From the NCBI RefSeq assembly GCF_004011505.1, contig NZ_SAUN01000001.1, forward strand, positions 5,208,001-5,272,000: a DNA stretch of 64,000 nt. Direction: 5' to 3'. The stretch's first letter is position 1, and each line of letters opens with the position of its first letter. The position numbers and the translations under genes were made by a program. Under the pieces are notes generated by a model. It made no database searches. It was not told the origin of the DNA and worked only from the letters and a program-made list of their open reading frames with translations. Below, one piece after another: positions 16,044-25,478 of this stretch. Origin of the DNA: Nonomuraea polychroma (GTDB lineage: Bacteria; Actinomycetota; Actinomycetes; Streptosporangiales; Streptosporangiaceae).

Positions 16044-16982
16044 TCAGGCCAGCAGCGGGTCGATGGCGACGGCGAGGAAGAGCAGCGCCAGGTAGGCGTT
16101 GGACCAGTGGAAGAAGCGCATGGGCCGCAGATCGACGCCCGTCTTGCCGGCGTTGAGCCGGGCCAGCAGGCGGTGCACCTCCCACAGGCACATCACGCCC
16201 AGCGCGGCCGCCACGACCGGGTAGAACAGCGTGGTGTTCGCCACCGGCCACAACAACAGCGAGCACAGCACCGTCGCCCACGTGTAGGCGATGGACTCCA
16301 GGATGACCCGCCGCTCGGTGGCCACGACCGGCAACATCGGCACCTTGGCCGCCGCGTAGTCCTCCTTGTAGCGCATGGCCAGCGTCCAGGTGTGCGGGGG
16401 CGTCCAGAAGAACACCACCCCGAACAGCACCAGCGGCGCCCAGTCCAGCCGCTCGGTGATGCCCGCCCAGCCGATCATCACCGGCATGCAGCCCGCGATG
16501 CCGCCCCACACGATGTTCTGGGCCGTGCGCCGCTTGAGGATCATCGAGTAAACCAGCACGTAGAACAGGATCGCCCCGGTGGACAGCAGGGCCGCCAGCC
16601 AGTTGGTGGTGACCCACAACCCGACCGTGGACAGCACGCCGAGCACGATCCCGAAGATCAGCGCTCCCCTCGGCGACACCTGGTGCCTGGCCAGCGGGCG
16701 GCGGCGGGTGCGGCGCATCTTCTGGTCGATGTCGCGGTCCACGTAGCAGTTGAGCGCGTTGGCGCTGCCCGCCGAGAGGGTGCCGAACACCATGACCGAG
16801 ATGGACGTCCACAGCGGTGGCAGGCCGCCGGCCGCGAGGAACATCACCGGCAGCGTGGTGATCAGCAGCAGCTCGATGATCCGCGGCTTGGTGAGCGCGA
16901 TGTAGGCCTTGACGATCATGCCGATCGAGCGCGGCGCCTCCACCTGCGGAGATGGCGCCGTCGCCTGCCTGTTGGTCAGCAC
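16044..16982 (-). CDS. ctaB: Protoheme IX farnesyltransferase
   Basis: The UbiA-family membrane prenyltransferase of about 312 aa makes heme O from protoheme. The aspartate-rich motif NCYVDRDIDQKMRRTRRRPL and the N-terminal KAYIALTKPRIIELLLIT block are diagnostic. The start is uncertain. GTG 16982 gives a 23-residue leader (VLTNRQATAPS) before the conserved core, and nearby TTG or GTG codons are possible. It is divergent from tkt, the usual arrangement in actinomycetes, and feeds ctaA about 2 kb away. Confidence 0.93.
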   Translation of the reverse strand: MLTNRQATAPSPQVEAPRSIGMIVKAYIALTKPRIIELLLITTLPVMFLAAGGLPPLWTSISVMVFGTLSAGSANALNCYVDRDIDQKMRRTRRRPLARHQVSPRGALIFGIVLGVLSTVGLWVTTNWLAALLSTGAILFYVLVYSMILKRRTAQNIVWGGIAGCMPVMIGWAGITERLDWAPLVLFGVVFFWTPPHTWTLAMRYKEDYAAAKVPMLPVVATERRVILESIAYTWATVLCSLLLWPVANTTLFYPVVAAALGVMCLWEVHRLLARLNAGKTGVDLRPMRFFHWSNAYLALLFLAVAIDPLLA

Positions 16983-17246
16983 CGTCAAGGCGCTTCCAGC
17001 CTGTGCGGAGTCAACGCGTAACCTCTGATAAGAGCGGATCCATGGGTAGGCGCCGGTGACGCCTCTGCGAACCCAACAAACTGTAGTCGCAGGGTGAGCC
17101 GGTCCGGCCAATGGGGGGCTTGCGCCATACATGGACACGCGCGGGTGGATATGGAATTGATCGCCGCCTCCACTCGGTTAGGGTCCGTGTGGGCGGGATA
17201 GCCAACCGGCGTGACCAATGACAACTAGATTCCGGAGATCGAGCAC
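16983..17246. promoter_or_regulatory. Divergent ctaB/tkt intergenic promoter region
   Basis: This is about 264 bp between two divergent operons. A possible tkt promoter is TTGATC (17157-17162) and TAGGGT 16 bp downstream; both hexamers are weak matches and the call is tentative. No other structure is obvious. Confidence 0.3.
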
Positions 17247-19355
17247 TTGAGCACCGAACTCGTGCCAGCCCTTGACTGGACCGACCTGGACAAGCAGGCG
17301 GTCGACGTCATCCGAGCCCTGGCGATGGACGCAGTGGAGAAGGCGGGCTCGGGTCATCCCGGCACCGCCATGAGCCTGGCCCCCGCCGCATACTTGCTGT
17401 TCCAGCGTGTGATGCGCCATGACCCCACCGATCCCAACTGGATCGGCCGGGACCGTTTCGTGTTGTCGTGCGGCCACACCAGCCTGACGCTCTATATCCA
17501 GCTCTACCTTTCCGGCTACGGGCTGACCCTCGACGACCTCAGGCGGCTGCGCCAGTGGGACAGCCTCACCCCCGGCCACCCCGAGTACGGCCACACCGCG
17601 GGTGTCGAGACCACGACGGGTCCGCTCGGCCAGGGCCTGGGCAACGCGGTCGGCATGGCGATGGCCGCCCGCCGCGAGCGCGGCCTTTTCGACCCCGACG
17701 CCGAGCTCGGCGCCTCGCCGTTCGACCACCACATCTGGTGCTTCGTCAGCGACGGCGACATCGAGGAGGGCATCAGCCACGAGGCCAGTTCCCTCGCCGG
17801 CCACCAGAAGCTCGGCAACCTCATCGTCGTGTGGGACGACAACCACATCTCCATCGAGGACGACACGCTGATCGCCAAGTCCGAGGACGTGGTCAAGCGC
17901 TACGAGGCCTACGGCTGGCACACGGAGAGCGTCGACTGGACCGCCGGCGACAACTACCACGAGGACGTGCAGGCTCTCTACGACGCGCTGGAGGCGGCCA
18001 AGGCCGAGACCGACCGGCCGTCGTTCATCCGGCTGCGCACGATCATCGGCTGGCCCGCCCCCAACAAGCGCAACACCGGCAAGATCCACGGTTCGGCCCT
18101 GGGCGAGGCGGAGGTCGCCGCCACCAAGGAAGTCCTGGGCATGGACCCGGCCAAGACCTTCGACGTGCCGGCCGGCGTGCTCGCGCACGCCCGCGAGGTG
18201 GCCCAGCGCGGCCGCGCCACGCACGCCGAGTGGGAGAAGGGCTACGCCGAATGGCGCCTGGCCAACCCCGAGCGCGCCGAGGAGCTCGACCGCATCTCCC
18301 ACCGCGAGCTGCCGAACGGCTGGTACCGGGCGCTGCCGTCGTTCGAGGCGGGCGCGTCGATGGCCACGCGCAAGGCGTCGGGCGAGGTGCTGAGCGCGCT
18401 GGCGCCGGTGCTGCCCGAGCTGTGGGGCGGCTCGGCCGACCTGGCCGAGTCCAACAACACCACGATGAAGGGCGAGCCGTCCTTCATCCCGGAGGAATAC
18501 CAGACCAAGGAGTTCCCCGGTAACCGTTACGGCCGCACGCTGCACTTCGGCATCCGCGAGCACGCCATGGGCGCCATTCTCAACGGCATCGCCCTGCACG
18601 GCGGCACCCGCCCGTACGGCGGCACGTTCCTCGTCTTCTCCGACTACATGCGCCCGGCGGTGCGTCTCGCCGCGCTGATGAAGCTGCCGGTCACCTACGT
18701 GTGGACGCACGACTCCATCGGCCTGGGCGAGGACGGCCCCACCCACCAGCCGATCGAGCACCTGTGGGCGCTGCGCGCGATCCCGGGCCTCGACGTGGTG
18801 CGCCCCGCTGACGCCAACGAGACCGCGTACGCGTGGAAGGCCGTGCTCCAGCACAAGGACCGGCCCGCCGCGCTCGCGCTGACCCGGCAGAACCTGCCGG
18901 TGTACGAGGGCACCAGCGCCGACGGCGTGGCCCGCGGCGGCTACGTGCTGCGTGAGGCGTCCGACGGCCAGCCCAGGGTCATCATCATCGCCACCGGCAG
19001 CGAGGTGGAGATCGCCGTGGCGGGCCGTGAGCTGCTCGAGGGGCAGGGCATCCCCACGCGAGTCGTCTCCATGCCGTGTGTGGAGTGGTTCAACGGGCAG
19101 GATTCCGCATACAGGCAGACCGTCCTGCCGTCGTCGATCAGGGCTCGGGTCGCGGTCGAGGCGGGCGTCGCGCTCGGCTGGCACCAGTTCGTCGGCGAAT
19201 GCGGCGAGGTGGTCAGCCTCGAACACTTCGGTGCGTCCGCCCCGTACAAGACTGTGTACGAGCAGTTCGGGCTGACGCCCGAGCGCGTGGCGGCGGCGGC
19301 ACATGCGAGCCTGGCCAAGCTTGGTCAGGAAAAAGGCGAGACGACGGGAAACTGA
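17247..19355 (+). CDS. tkt: Transketolase
   Basis: The 702-aa thiamine-diphosphate enzyme belongs to the non-oxidative pentose phosphate pathway. It has the N-terminal GSGHPGTAMSLAPAAYLL, the GDGDIEEGISHEA-like metal/ThDP segment (SDGDIEEG...DDNHISIED), FGIREHAMGAILNG and a C-terminal transketolase domain. TTG 17247 is the start, with a GGAG element about 8 nt upstream. It is the first gene of tkt-tal-pgi-zwf-opcA-pgl. Seven bp separate it from tal. Confidence 0.97.
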   Translation: MSTELVPALDWTDLDKQAVDVIRALAMDAVEKAGSGHPGTAMSLAPAAYLLFQRVMRHDPTDPNWIGRDRFVLSCGHTSLTLYIQLYLSGYGLTLDDLRRLRQWDSLTPGHPEYGHTAGVETTTGPLGQGLGNAVGMAMAARRERGLFDPDAELGASPFDHHIWCFVSDGDIEEGISHEASSLAGHQKLGNLIVVWDDNHISIEDDTLIAKSEDVVKRYEAYGWHTESVDWTAGDNYHEDVQALYDALEAAKAETDRPSFIRLRTIIGWPAPNKRNTGKIHGSALGEAEVAATKEVLGMDPAKTFDVPAGVLAHAREVAQRGRATHAEWEKGYAEWRLANPERAEELDRISHRELPNGWYRALPSFEAGASMATRKASGEVLSALAPVLPELWGGSADLAESNNTTMKGEPSFIPEEYQTKEFPGNRYGRTLHFGIREHAMGAILNGIALHGGTRPYGGTFLVFSDYMRPAVRLAALMKLPVTYVWTHDSIGLGEDGPTHQPIEHLWALRAIPGLDVVRPADANETAYAWKAVLQHKDRPAALALTRQNLPVYEGTSADGVARGGYVLREASDGQPRVIIIATGSEVEIAVAGRELLEGQGIPTRVVSMPCVEWFNGQDSAYRQTVLPSSIRARVAVEAGVALGWHQFVGECGEVVSLEHFGASAPYKTVYEQFGLTPERVAAAAHASLAKLGQEKGETTGN

Positions 19356-19362
19356 AGTAGAC

Positions 19363-20454
19363 ATGAGCGAGATCCTCAACAAGCTGTCCGGCCAGGGCGT
19401 GGCCATCTGGCTCGACGACATCAGCCGTGAGCGACTGCGCAGCGGCAACCTGGAGCAGCTGATCAGGGAGAAGAACGTCGTCGGGGTCACCTCAAACCCG
19501 ACGATCTTCGCCGGCGCGCTCAGCAAGGGCGACGCCTACGACCAACAGCTGCACGACCTGGCGATCCGCGGCGTCAGTGTGGACGAGGCCGTGCGCGCGA
19601 TCACGGCCTACGACATCCGCTGGGCCTGTGACGTGCTGCGCCCCGTCTTCGATGCCACCGGCGGCGTGGACGGCCGCGTGTCGCTGGAGGTGGACCCGCG
19701 TCTGGCCCACGAGAGCGAGAAGACCGTGGCCGAGGCCCGGGCGCTGTGGTGGATGGTGGACCGGCCCAACCTGTTCATCAAGATCCCGGCGACCCTGGAG
19801 GGCCTGCCGGCGATCACGCAGGCCATCTCCGAGGGCATCAGCGTCAACGTCACGCTGATCTTCTCGCTGGAGCGTTACCGCGCGGTCATGGACGCCTGGC
19901 TCGCCGGCCTGGAGGCCGCGCAGGCCAAGGGGCTCAACCTGGCCACGATCGAGTCGGTGGCCTCGTTCTTCGTCAGCCGGGTCGACACCGAGATCGACAA
20001 GCGGCTGGACAAGCTGGGCAAGCCGGAGCTGAACGGCCAGGCGGGCGTGGCCAACGCGCGGCTGGCGTACGCGGCGTACGAGGACGTCATGAACACCGAG
20101 CGGTGGCAGCGGCTGCGCTCGGCCGGCGCCCGGCCGCAGCGCCCGCTGTGGGCCTCGACCGGTGTGAAGAACCCGGAATACCCCGACACGCTCTACGTCG
20201 ACCAGCTCGTCGCCCCCGGCACCGTCAACACGATGCCGGAGAAGACGCTCGACTCGACCGCCGACCACGCCAACATCACCGGTGACACCATCCGGCCGTT
20301 CTACGAGGACGCCTGGAACACCATGGCCGCTCTCAAGGAGGCCGGCGTCGACTACGACGACGTGGTGAAGGTGCTGGAGGAGGAGGGCGTGCAGAAGTTC
20401 GAGGCGTCCTGGAACGAGCTGCTCGAGAGCGTCAGCAAGAACCTGGTTCCGTGA
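19363..20454 (+). CDS. tal: Transaldolase
   Basis: The 363-aa class I aldolase-fold enzyme exchanges the dihydroxyacetone unit between sedoheptulose-7-P and glyceraldehyde-3-P. It has GVTSNPTIFAGAL near residue 45 and NLFIKIPATLEGLPAI with the Schiff-base Lys. ASTGVKNPEYPDTLYVDQLVAPGTVNTMPE is the typical C-terminal block of actinobacterial transaldolases (read as consecutive short motifs). ATG 19363 starts the protein; the stop overlaps the next gene (TGATG). Confidence 0.97.
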   Translation: MSEILNKLSGQGVAIWLDDISRERLRSGNLEQLIREKNVVGVTSNPTIFAGALSKGDAYDQQLHDLAIRGVSVDEAVRAITAYDIRWACDVLRPVFDATGGVDGRVSLEVDPRLAHESEKTVAEARALWWMVDRPNLFIKIPATLEGLPAITQAISEGISVNVTLIFSLERYRAVMDAWLAGLEAAQAKGLNLATIESVASFFVSRVDTEIDKRLDKLGKPELNGQAGVANARLAYAAYEDVMNTERWQRLRSAGARPQRPLWASTGVKNPEYPDTLYVDQLVAPGTVNTMPEKTLDSTADHANITGDTIRPFYEDAWNTMAALKEAGVDYDDVVKVLEEEGVQKFEASWNELLESVSKNLVP

Positions 20455-22145
20455 TGGACGTGCTCTACCGCGACGAGAAGGTGGCCTCGGCCGCCTCCTC
20501 CGTCGCGGGGCGCCTCGTCGCCGACGGCGCGCCCGCGCGGCTCGCCGCCGGCGACCCCACGGTGTGGGGTGAGGACGCCGAGGCGGGGGCGGCCGGACCG
20601 CCGCTCCGCGCCTCTCGCGAGCTGCTGCCCGACATGGGCAGGCTCGCGGAGCAGGCTCGTGCCGCGGGCCTGACGAACGTGGTGCTGGCCGCGACGGGCG
20701 CCGCGGCACTGGCGGCTGAGGTGATCTGCGACACCGCCGACGTGCCGCTCACCGTGCTCGACACCTCCGACCCCGGACAGCTGCGGCGGGCGCTGGCCGA
20801 TCCGCTGGAGTCCACGATCGTGGTGGCGGCGGGCAGTGCCGTGGAGACCGAGTGCTGCCTGCTCATTTACGAAGAGCTGTTCGCGCAGGCGGGCATCGAG
20901 GCCGCGGAGCGCATCGTGGCCGTCGCCGATCCCCGCTCACCGCTGGGACAGCGGGCCCTGGAGCGCGGCTACCGCCTGGTGCCGCCGACCGGCCCCGACG
21001 CGGCATCGCCGGTCGGCGGTCCCGGACCGGCACTGCCGGGGGACGTCCAGGGCGGCGCCGGGCAGCCGGCGGACGGGCAGGGCCTCGCGGGGCTGCGGGC
21101 GCGCGGCCTCGGTGCGGCGCTGTCGGCCGCGGCGCTGGTGCCCAGTGCGCTGGCGGGCGCCGATGTGGCGCGGCTGCTCGACGACGCCGAGGAGGTGCTG
21201 CCGCTGTTGTCGCGGGACAGCGGCAACCCCGGGCTCGCGCTCGGGGCGGCGCTCGGCGGCGCGGCACTCGGCGGCCGCGACAAGCTGCTGCTGGAGGACC
21301 AGCTCTCCGCCATCGCCGGGCTGCCTGACTGGATCGAGGCGCTCGTGGCCGAGTCCACCGGCAAGCACGGCAAGGGGATCCTGCCTGTCGTCGGCGCCGA
21401 CCCCAACCGCTCCCACGACGAGCTGGTCATCGCCATCGAGTCCGACGTCGGCGACGTGCGCGTGGAGGGGCCGCTGGGCGCGCAGTTCCTGGTCTGGGAG
21501 TACGCCGCCGCCACCGCCGCGCTGCTGCTGGACGTCGACCCGGCCGACCGGCCCGACGTGACCGAGCCCGCGGACAACGCAGCCGCCCTGCTGGCCCTGC
21601 CCGAGCTGCCTGCCGGCGCGCCCGCGCTGGTGGACGGCCCGGTCGAGGTGTACGGGCCGGTGACGGCCAAGGACCTCCCCGGGGTGTTCATCGAGCTGCT
21701 GCACGCGATACCGGCCGACGGCTACCTGGCGGTGACCGCCTACCTGGACAGGCTGGCGGCCTTCGACGCGCCGGTGCCGGACGGCGCCGACTTCGAGCAG
21801 ATGACCGACGCCTGGATGATGGCCGACCCGGCCACGCTGCGGGCGTTGCTGGCGCTGCGTACCGACAGGCCGGTGACGTTCGGGTGGGGGCCGCGATCGT
21901 GGCACGCGACCGGGCAATACCACAAGGGCGGGCCCCAGAACGGGGTGTTCCTGCAGATCACCGGGGCGGTGGCGGAGGACGTCACGGTCCCGGGCAAGCC
22001 TTACACGCTGGGGCGTCTCCAGCTCGCCCAGGCGCTCGGCGACCTGGAGTCGCTCGAAACGCGCGGACGGCCCGCCGTACGCCTGCATTTGACCGACCGC
22101 GCGGCAGGAGTCGCGCACCTGCTCGCAGCAGCACAGGAGGTTTGA
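20454..22145 (+). CDS. pgi: Glucose-6-phosphate isomerase-like protein with altered SIS motifs
   Basis: The 563-aa protein occupies the pgi position between tal and zwf. Its middle and C-terminus match actinobacterial Pgi: WIEALVAESTGKHGKGILPVV and SWHATGQYHKGGPQNGVFLQITG. The N-terminal sugar-isomerase domain is unusual. Where Pgi normally has GMGGSSLA, SSKSGGTVET and GGRYS segments, this protein has AATGAAALA, AAGSAVETE and no GGR[FY]S. A Gly/Pro/Ala-rich insertion (PPTGPDAASPVGGPGPAL onward) sits at the last site. It may be inactive or have another role. GTG 20451 is an alternative start. Confidence 0.8.
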   Translation: MDVLYRDEKVASAASSVAGRLVADGAPARLAAGDPTVWGEDAEAGAAGPPLRASRELLPDMGRLAEQARAAGLTNVVLAATGAAALAAEVICDTADVPLTVLDTSDPGQLRRALADPLESTIVVAAGSAVETECCLLIYEELFAQAGIEAAERIVAVADPRSPLGQRALERGYRLVPPTGPDAASPVGGPGPALPGDVQGGAGQPADGQGLAGLRARGLGAALSAAALVPSALAGADVARLLDDAEEVLPLLSRDSGNPGLALGAALGGAALGGRDKLLLEDQLSAIAGLPDWIEALVAESTGKHGKGILPVVGADPNRSHDELVIAIESDVGDVRVEGPLGAQFLVWEYAAATAALLLDVDPADRPDVTEPADNAAALLALPELPAGAPALVDGPVEVYGPVTAKDLPGVFIELLHAIPADGYLAVTAYLDRLAAFDAPVPDGADFEQMTDAWMMADPATLRALLALRTDRPVTFGWGPRSWHATGQYHKGGPQNGVFLQITGAVAEDVTVPGKPYTLGRLQLAQALGDLESLETRGRPAVRLHLTDRAAGVAHLLAAAQEV

Positions 22146-22146
22146 G

Positions 22147-23748
22147 ATGACAGAGCCTGGAGCACCCGCGGAGGAAGCCGTCACCGCGGCGGCCGCCGTC
22201 GCGGGCACCGCCACGACGGAGGATGTGGTCGCCGCCAACCCGCTGCGGGACCCGCGCGACAAGCGCCTGCCCCGGGTGGCGGGACCCTGCGTGATGGTGT
22301 TGTTCGGCGTGACCGGTGACCTGGCCAAGCGCAAGCTGCTGCCGGCCATCTACGACCTGGGGAACCGCGGGCTGCTGCCGCCGGGGTTCTCGCTGGTCGG
22401 TTTCGCCCGCCGGGATTGGAAGGACCAGGATTTCGCCCAGCTGACGCACGACGCGGTCAAGGCGCACGCCAGGACGCCGTTCCGTGAGGAGGTCTGGAAG
22501 CAGCTGCTCGAAGGCATCCATTTCGTGCCGGGCGAGTTCTCCGACGACGGAGCGTTCGACGCGCTGGCCATGGCATTGGCGGAGATCGACCAGACGCGCG
22601 GCACGGGCGGAAACTACGCGTTCTACCTGTCGGTGCCGCCGAAGTTCTTCCCGTTGGTGGTGGAGCAGCTCAAGCGGACCGGCCTCGCCGACGCGCCCGA
22701 GGGATCGTGGCGGCGGGTGGTCATCGAGAAGCCGTTCGGGCACAACCTGCAGTCGGCCCACGAGCTCAACGAGATCACCACGTCGGCCTTCCCGGAGAGC
22801 TCGATCTTCCGGATCGACCACTACCTGGGCAAGGAGACCGTCCAGAACATCATGGCGCTGAGGTTCGCCAACAACCTCTATGAGCCGATCTGGAACCGCA
22901 GCTTCGTCGACCACGTGCAGATCACGATGGCCGAGGACATCGGCATCGGCGGGCGGGCCGGCTACTACGACGGCATCGGCGCGGCCCGCGACGTGATCCA
23001 GAACCACCTGCTCCAGCTCCTCGCTCTGGTCGCAATGGAGGACCCGACCTCGTTCGAGGCCCAGGCGCTGCGCCGGGAGAAGGAGAAGGTGCTCAAGGCC
23101 GTGCGCCTGCCCTCCAACCTGGGGCTCAACACGGCGCGCGGGCAATACTCGGCGGGCTGGCAGGGCGGCGAGAAGGTCGTCGGCTACCTGCAGGAGGAGG
23201 GCATCTCGGCCGAGTCCACCACCGAGACGTACGCCGCCATCAAGCTGGAGATCGCCAACCGGCGGTGGGCGGGGGTGCCGTTCTACCTGCGTACCGGCAA
23301 ACGGCTGGGCCGCCGGGTGACGGAGGTCGCGGTGGTGTTCCAGCGCGCGCCGCACCTGCCCTTCAGCAAGGACGACACCGAGATCCTCGGCCAGAACGCG
23401 CTCGTGGTCCGCGTCCAGCCGGACGAGGGCATCACGGTGCGTTTCGGCTCGAAGGTGCCAGGAACGGCCATGGAAGTGCGCGACGTCTCCATGGACTTCG
23501 CCTACGGCGAGTCGTTCCTGGAGTCGTCGCCGGAGGCGTACGAGCGGCTCCTGCTGGACGTGATGATCGGCGACCCGCCGTTGTTCCCGCACCAGCGGGA
23601 GGTGGAGCTGTCCTGGACGATCCTCGACCCGATCGAGGAGTTCTGGGCCAGCCAGGGCCAGCCCGAGCCCTACGAATCGGGCTCGTGGGGCCCGCCGTCG
23701 GCGGACGCGATGATGGCGCGTGACGGCCGCGTGTGGAGGAGACTCTAG
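22147..23748 (+). CDS. zwf: Glucose-6-phosphate 1-dehydrogenase
   Basis: The 533-aa enzyme makes NADPH and 6-phosphogluconolactone from glucose-6-P. The dinucleotide motif LFGVTGDLAKRKLLPAIYDL (about residues 58-77), the active-site signature FRIDHYLGKETVQN and VIEKPFGHNLQSAHELN are all present. An Ala/Thr-rich N-terminal stretch of about 50 residues precedes the core. It begins 1 bp after the pgi stop and its stop overlaps the opcA GTG (TAGTG). OpcA next to it is its known activator in actinobacteria. Confidence 0.97.
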   Translation: MTEPGAPAEEAVTAAAAVAGTATTEDVVAANPLRDPRDKRLPRVAGPCVMVLFGVTGDLAKRKLLPAIYDLGNRGLLPPGFSLVGFARRDWKDQDFAQLTHDAVKAHARTPFREEVWKQLLEGIHFVPGEFSDDGAFDALAMALAEIDQTRGTGGNYAFYLSVPPKFFPLVVEQLKRTGLADAPEGSWRRVVIEKPFGHNLQSAHELNEITTSAFPESSIFRIDHYLGKETVQNIMALRFANNLYEPIWNRSFVDHVQITMAEDIGIGGRAGYYDGIGAARDVIQNHLLQLLALVAMEDPTSFEAQALRREKEKVLKAVRLPSNLGLNTARGQYSAGWQGGEKVVGYLQEEGISAESTTETYAAIKLEIANRRWAGVPFYLRTGKRLGRRVTEVAVVFQRAPHLPFSKDDTEILGQNALVVRVQPDEGITVRFGSKVPGTAMEVRDVSMDFAYGESFLESSPEAYERLLLDVMIGDPPLFPHQREVELSWTILDPIEEFWASQGQPEPYESGSWGPPSADAMMARDGRVWRRL

Positions 23749-24662
23749 TGACGACCTTTATGCTGTCGGACACGACGGCGGGGAAGATCTCGGCGCAGCT
23801 CATGCACCTGCGCCACCAGATGGGCGCGCCCGCCATCGGCATGGTGCTGACGCTCGTGGTGGTCTGCGAGGAGCGCGACCAGTACGACGCGCTCCGCGCC
23901 GCCACCGAGGCGGCCCGCGAGCACCCCTCGCGCATCCTCGTGGTGATCAACCGTGAGGTCGACGAGCCCATCAGGCTCGACGCCGAGCTGCGCATCGGCG
24001 AGTCCACGCCGGGCGAGGTCGTGGTGCTGCGCCTGTACGGCGAGCTGACCCAGCACGCCGACTCGGTGGTCAGCCCGCTGCTGCTGCCCGACACGCCGGT
24101 CGTGGTGTGGTGGCCGGGCAAGGCCCCGGACGCGCCCTCCAAGGACGCGATCGGCGCGCTGGCGCAGCGCCGGATCACCGACGCCAGGGGCTTCGCCGAC
24201 GGCGGCGTCACGTCGCTGGTGACCAGGGCCAAGGGGTACGCCCGCGGCGACACCGACCTGGCGTGGGCCCGCCTGACGCCGTGGCGCAGCCTGCTGGCGG
24301 CCGCGTTCGACCAGCCGATGGGCAAGGTCCGCAAGGGCGTCGTGGAGGCCTCGACGGGCAATCCGAGCGCGCCGTTGCTCGCCTCCTGGCTGTCGGAGCG
24401 GCTCGGCGCGCCCATCAAGGTCGCCGACTCGGCCGGCCCCGGTCTCACCGCCGTACGCCTGCAGCTGGGCGAGGGCGAGCTGGCCGTGGTCAGGACCGAC
24501 GCCCGGCTGGCCACGCTGTCGCGGCCCGGCCAGCCGGACCGGAACGTGGCCCTGGCCAGGCGGCACACCTCGGAGCTGATGGCCGAGGAACTGCGCAGGC
24601 TCGACAGTGACGAGATCTACGAGGCGGCGGTCAAGCGGTTCGCCCGTACCTACAAGGGGTGA
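23748..24662 (+). CDS. opcA: Glucose-6-phosphate dehydrogenase assembly protein OpcA
   Basis: The 304-aa OpcA family protein is required for assembly or redox activation of G6PDH. It has TPVVVWWPGKAPDAPSKDAIG, RRITDARGF and AWARLTPWRSLLAAAFDQP. GTG 23748 shares one base with the zwf stop, so the two are translationally coupled. The C-terminal MAEELRRLDSDEIYEAAVKR is typical. The cyanobacterial/actinobacterial OpcA link to Zwf supports the assignment. Confidence 0.95.
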   Translation: MTTFMLSDTTAGKISAQLMHLRHQMGAPAIGMVLTLVVVCEERDQYDALRAATEAAREHPSRILVVINREVDEPIRLDAELRIGESTPGEVVVLRLYGELTQHADSVVSPLLLPDTPVVVWWPGKAPDAPSKDAIGALAQRRITDARGFADGGVTSLVTRAKGYARGDTDLAWARLTPWRSLLAAAFDQPMGKVRKGVVEASTGNPSAPLLASWLSERLGAPIKVADSAGPGLTAVRLQLGEGELAVVRTDARLATLSRPGQPDRNVALARRHTSELMAEELRRLDSDEIYEAAVKRFARTYKG

Positions 24663-24694
24663 CTCGGACGACCGTGGCTGAGAAAGTAGCATCT

Positions 24695-25468
24695 GTGAGC
24701 GTCCCCACCATCGTCGTCCACCGCAACGCCGACGTCCTGGCCAACGCGGTGGCCGCCCGGATCATCACCCGCCTGGTCGACGTGCAGTCGGCCAAGGGGT
24801 CGGCCTCGATCGTGCTGACCGGCGGCACGGTCGGCATCGCCACGCTGGCGGCCATCGCCGCCACACCGGCACGCGACGCCGTCGACTGGCGGCGCCTGGA
24901 CATCTGGTGGGGCGACGAGCGGTTCGTGCCCGCCGGCGACAAGGAGCGCAACGAGACCGGGGCCCGCGACGCCCTGCTCGACCACGTGGACGTGGACCCG
25001 GAGCGGGTGCACGTCATGCGCGGCCCCGACTCGGGCATGACGGCCGAGGAGTCCGCCGACGCCTACGCCGCCGAACTCCGGGCCGCCGCCCGTCCCGAGG
25101 ACCACGGCCCGGTGCCGAACTTCGACGTGATGCTGCTCGGCATGGGCCCCGACGCCCACGTGGCCTCGCTGTTCCCCGGCATGCCGGCCCTGTACGACAC
25201 CCGCCCGGTGGTGGCCGTCCACGGCTCCCCCAAACCGCCGCCCACCCGCATCTCCCTGACGCTGCCCGCCATCCAAGCGGCACGCGAGGTGTGGGTGGTG
25301 GCGGCCGGCGAGGAGAAGTCCGGCGCCGTCCGCCTGGCCCTGTCCCATTCGGGTCCTGTCCAGGTGCCCGCCGCCGGCGCGCGCGGACGCGGGCGGACGT
25401 TGTTCCTGCTGGACCGGGCCGCGGCGGGGAAGATCCCGCCGGGGTTGGGGCGGCTGTCGTCGCCTTGA
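24695..25468 (+). CDS. pgl: 6-phosphogluconolactonase
   Basis: This DevB/SOL-type lactonase of about 257 aa hydrolyses 6-phosphogluconolactone, the product of Zwf. It has SIVLTGGTVGIATLAAI, RLDIWWGDERFVP and MLLGMGPDAHVASLFPG. The start is ambiguous. GTG 24695 (VSVPTIVVHRN) best fits the usual N-terminus, while GTG 24659 overlaps the opcA stop by 4 bp and GTG 24674 lies between. It is the last gene of the operon; no gnd follows. Confidence 0.93.
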   Translation: MSVPTIVVHRNADVLANAVAARIITRLVDVQSAKGSASIVLTGGTVGIATLAAIAATPARDAVDWRRLDIWWGDERFVPAGDKERNETGARDALLDHVDVDPERVHVMRGPDSGMTAEESADAYAAELRAAARPEDHGPVPNFDVMLLGMGPDAHVASLFPGMPALYDTRPVVAVHGSPKPPPTRISLTLPAIQAAREVWVVAAGEEKSGAVRLALSHSGPVQVPAAGARGRGRTLFLLDRAAAGKIPPGLGRLSSP

Positions 25469-25478
25469 TCATCTGACC

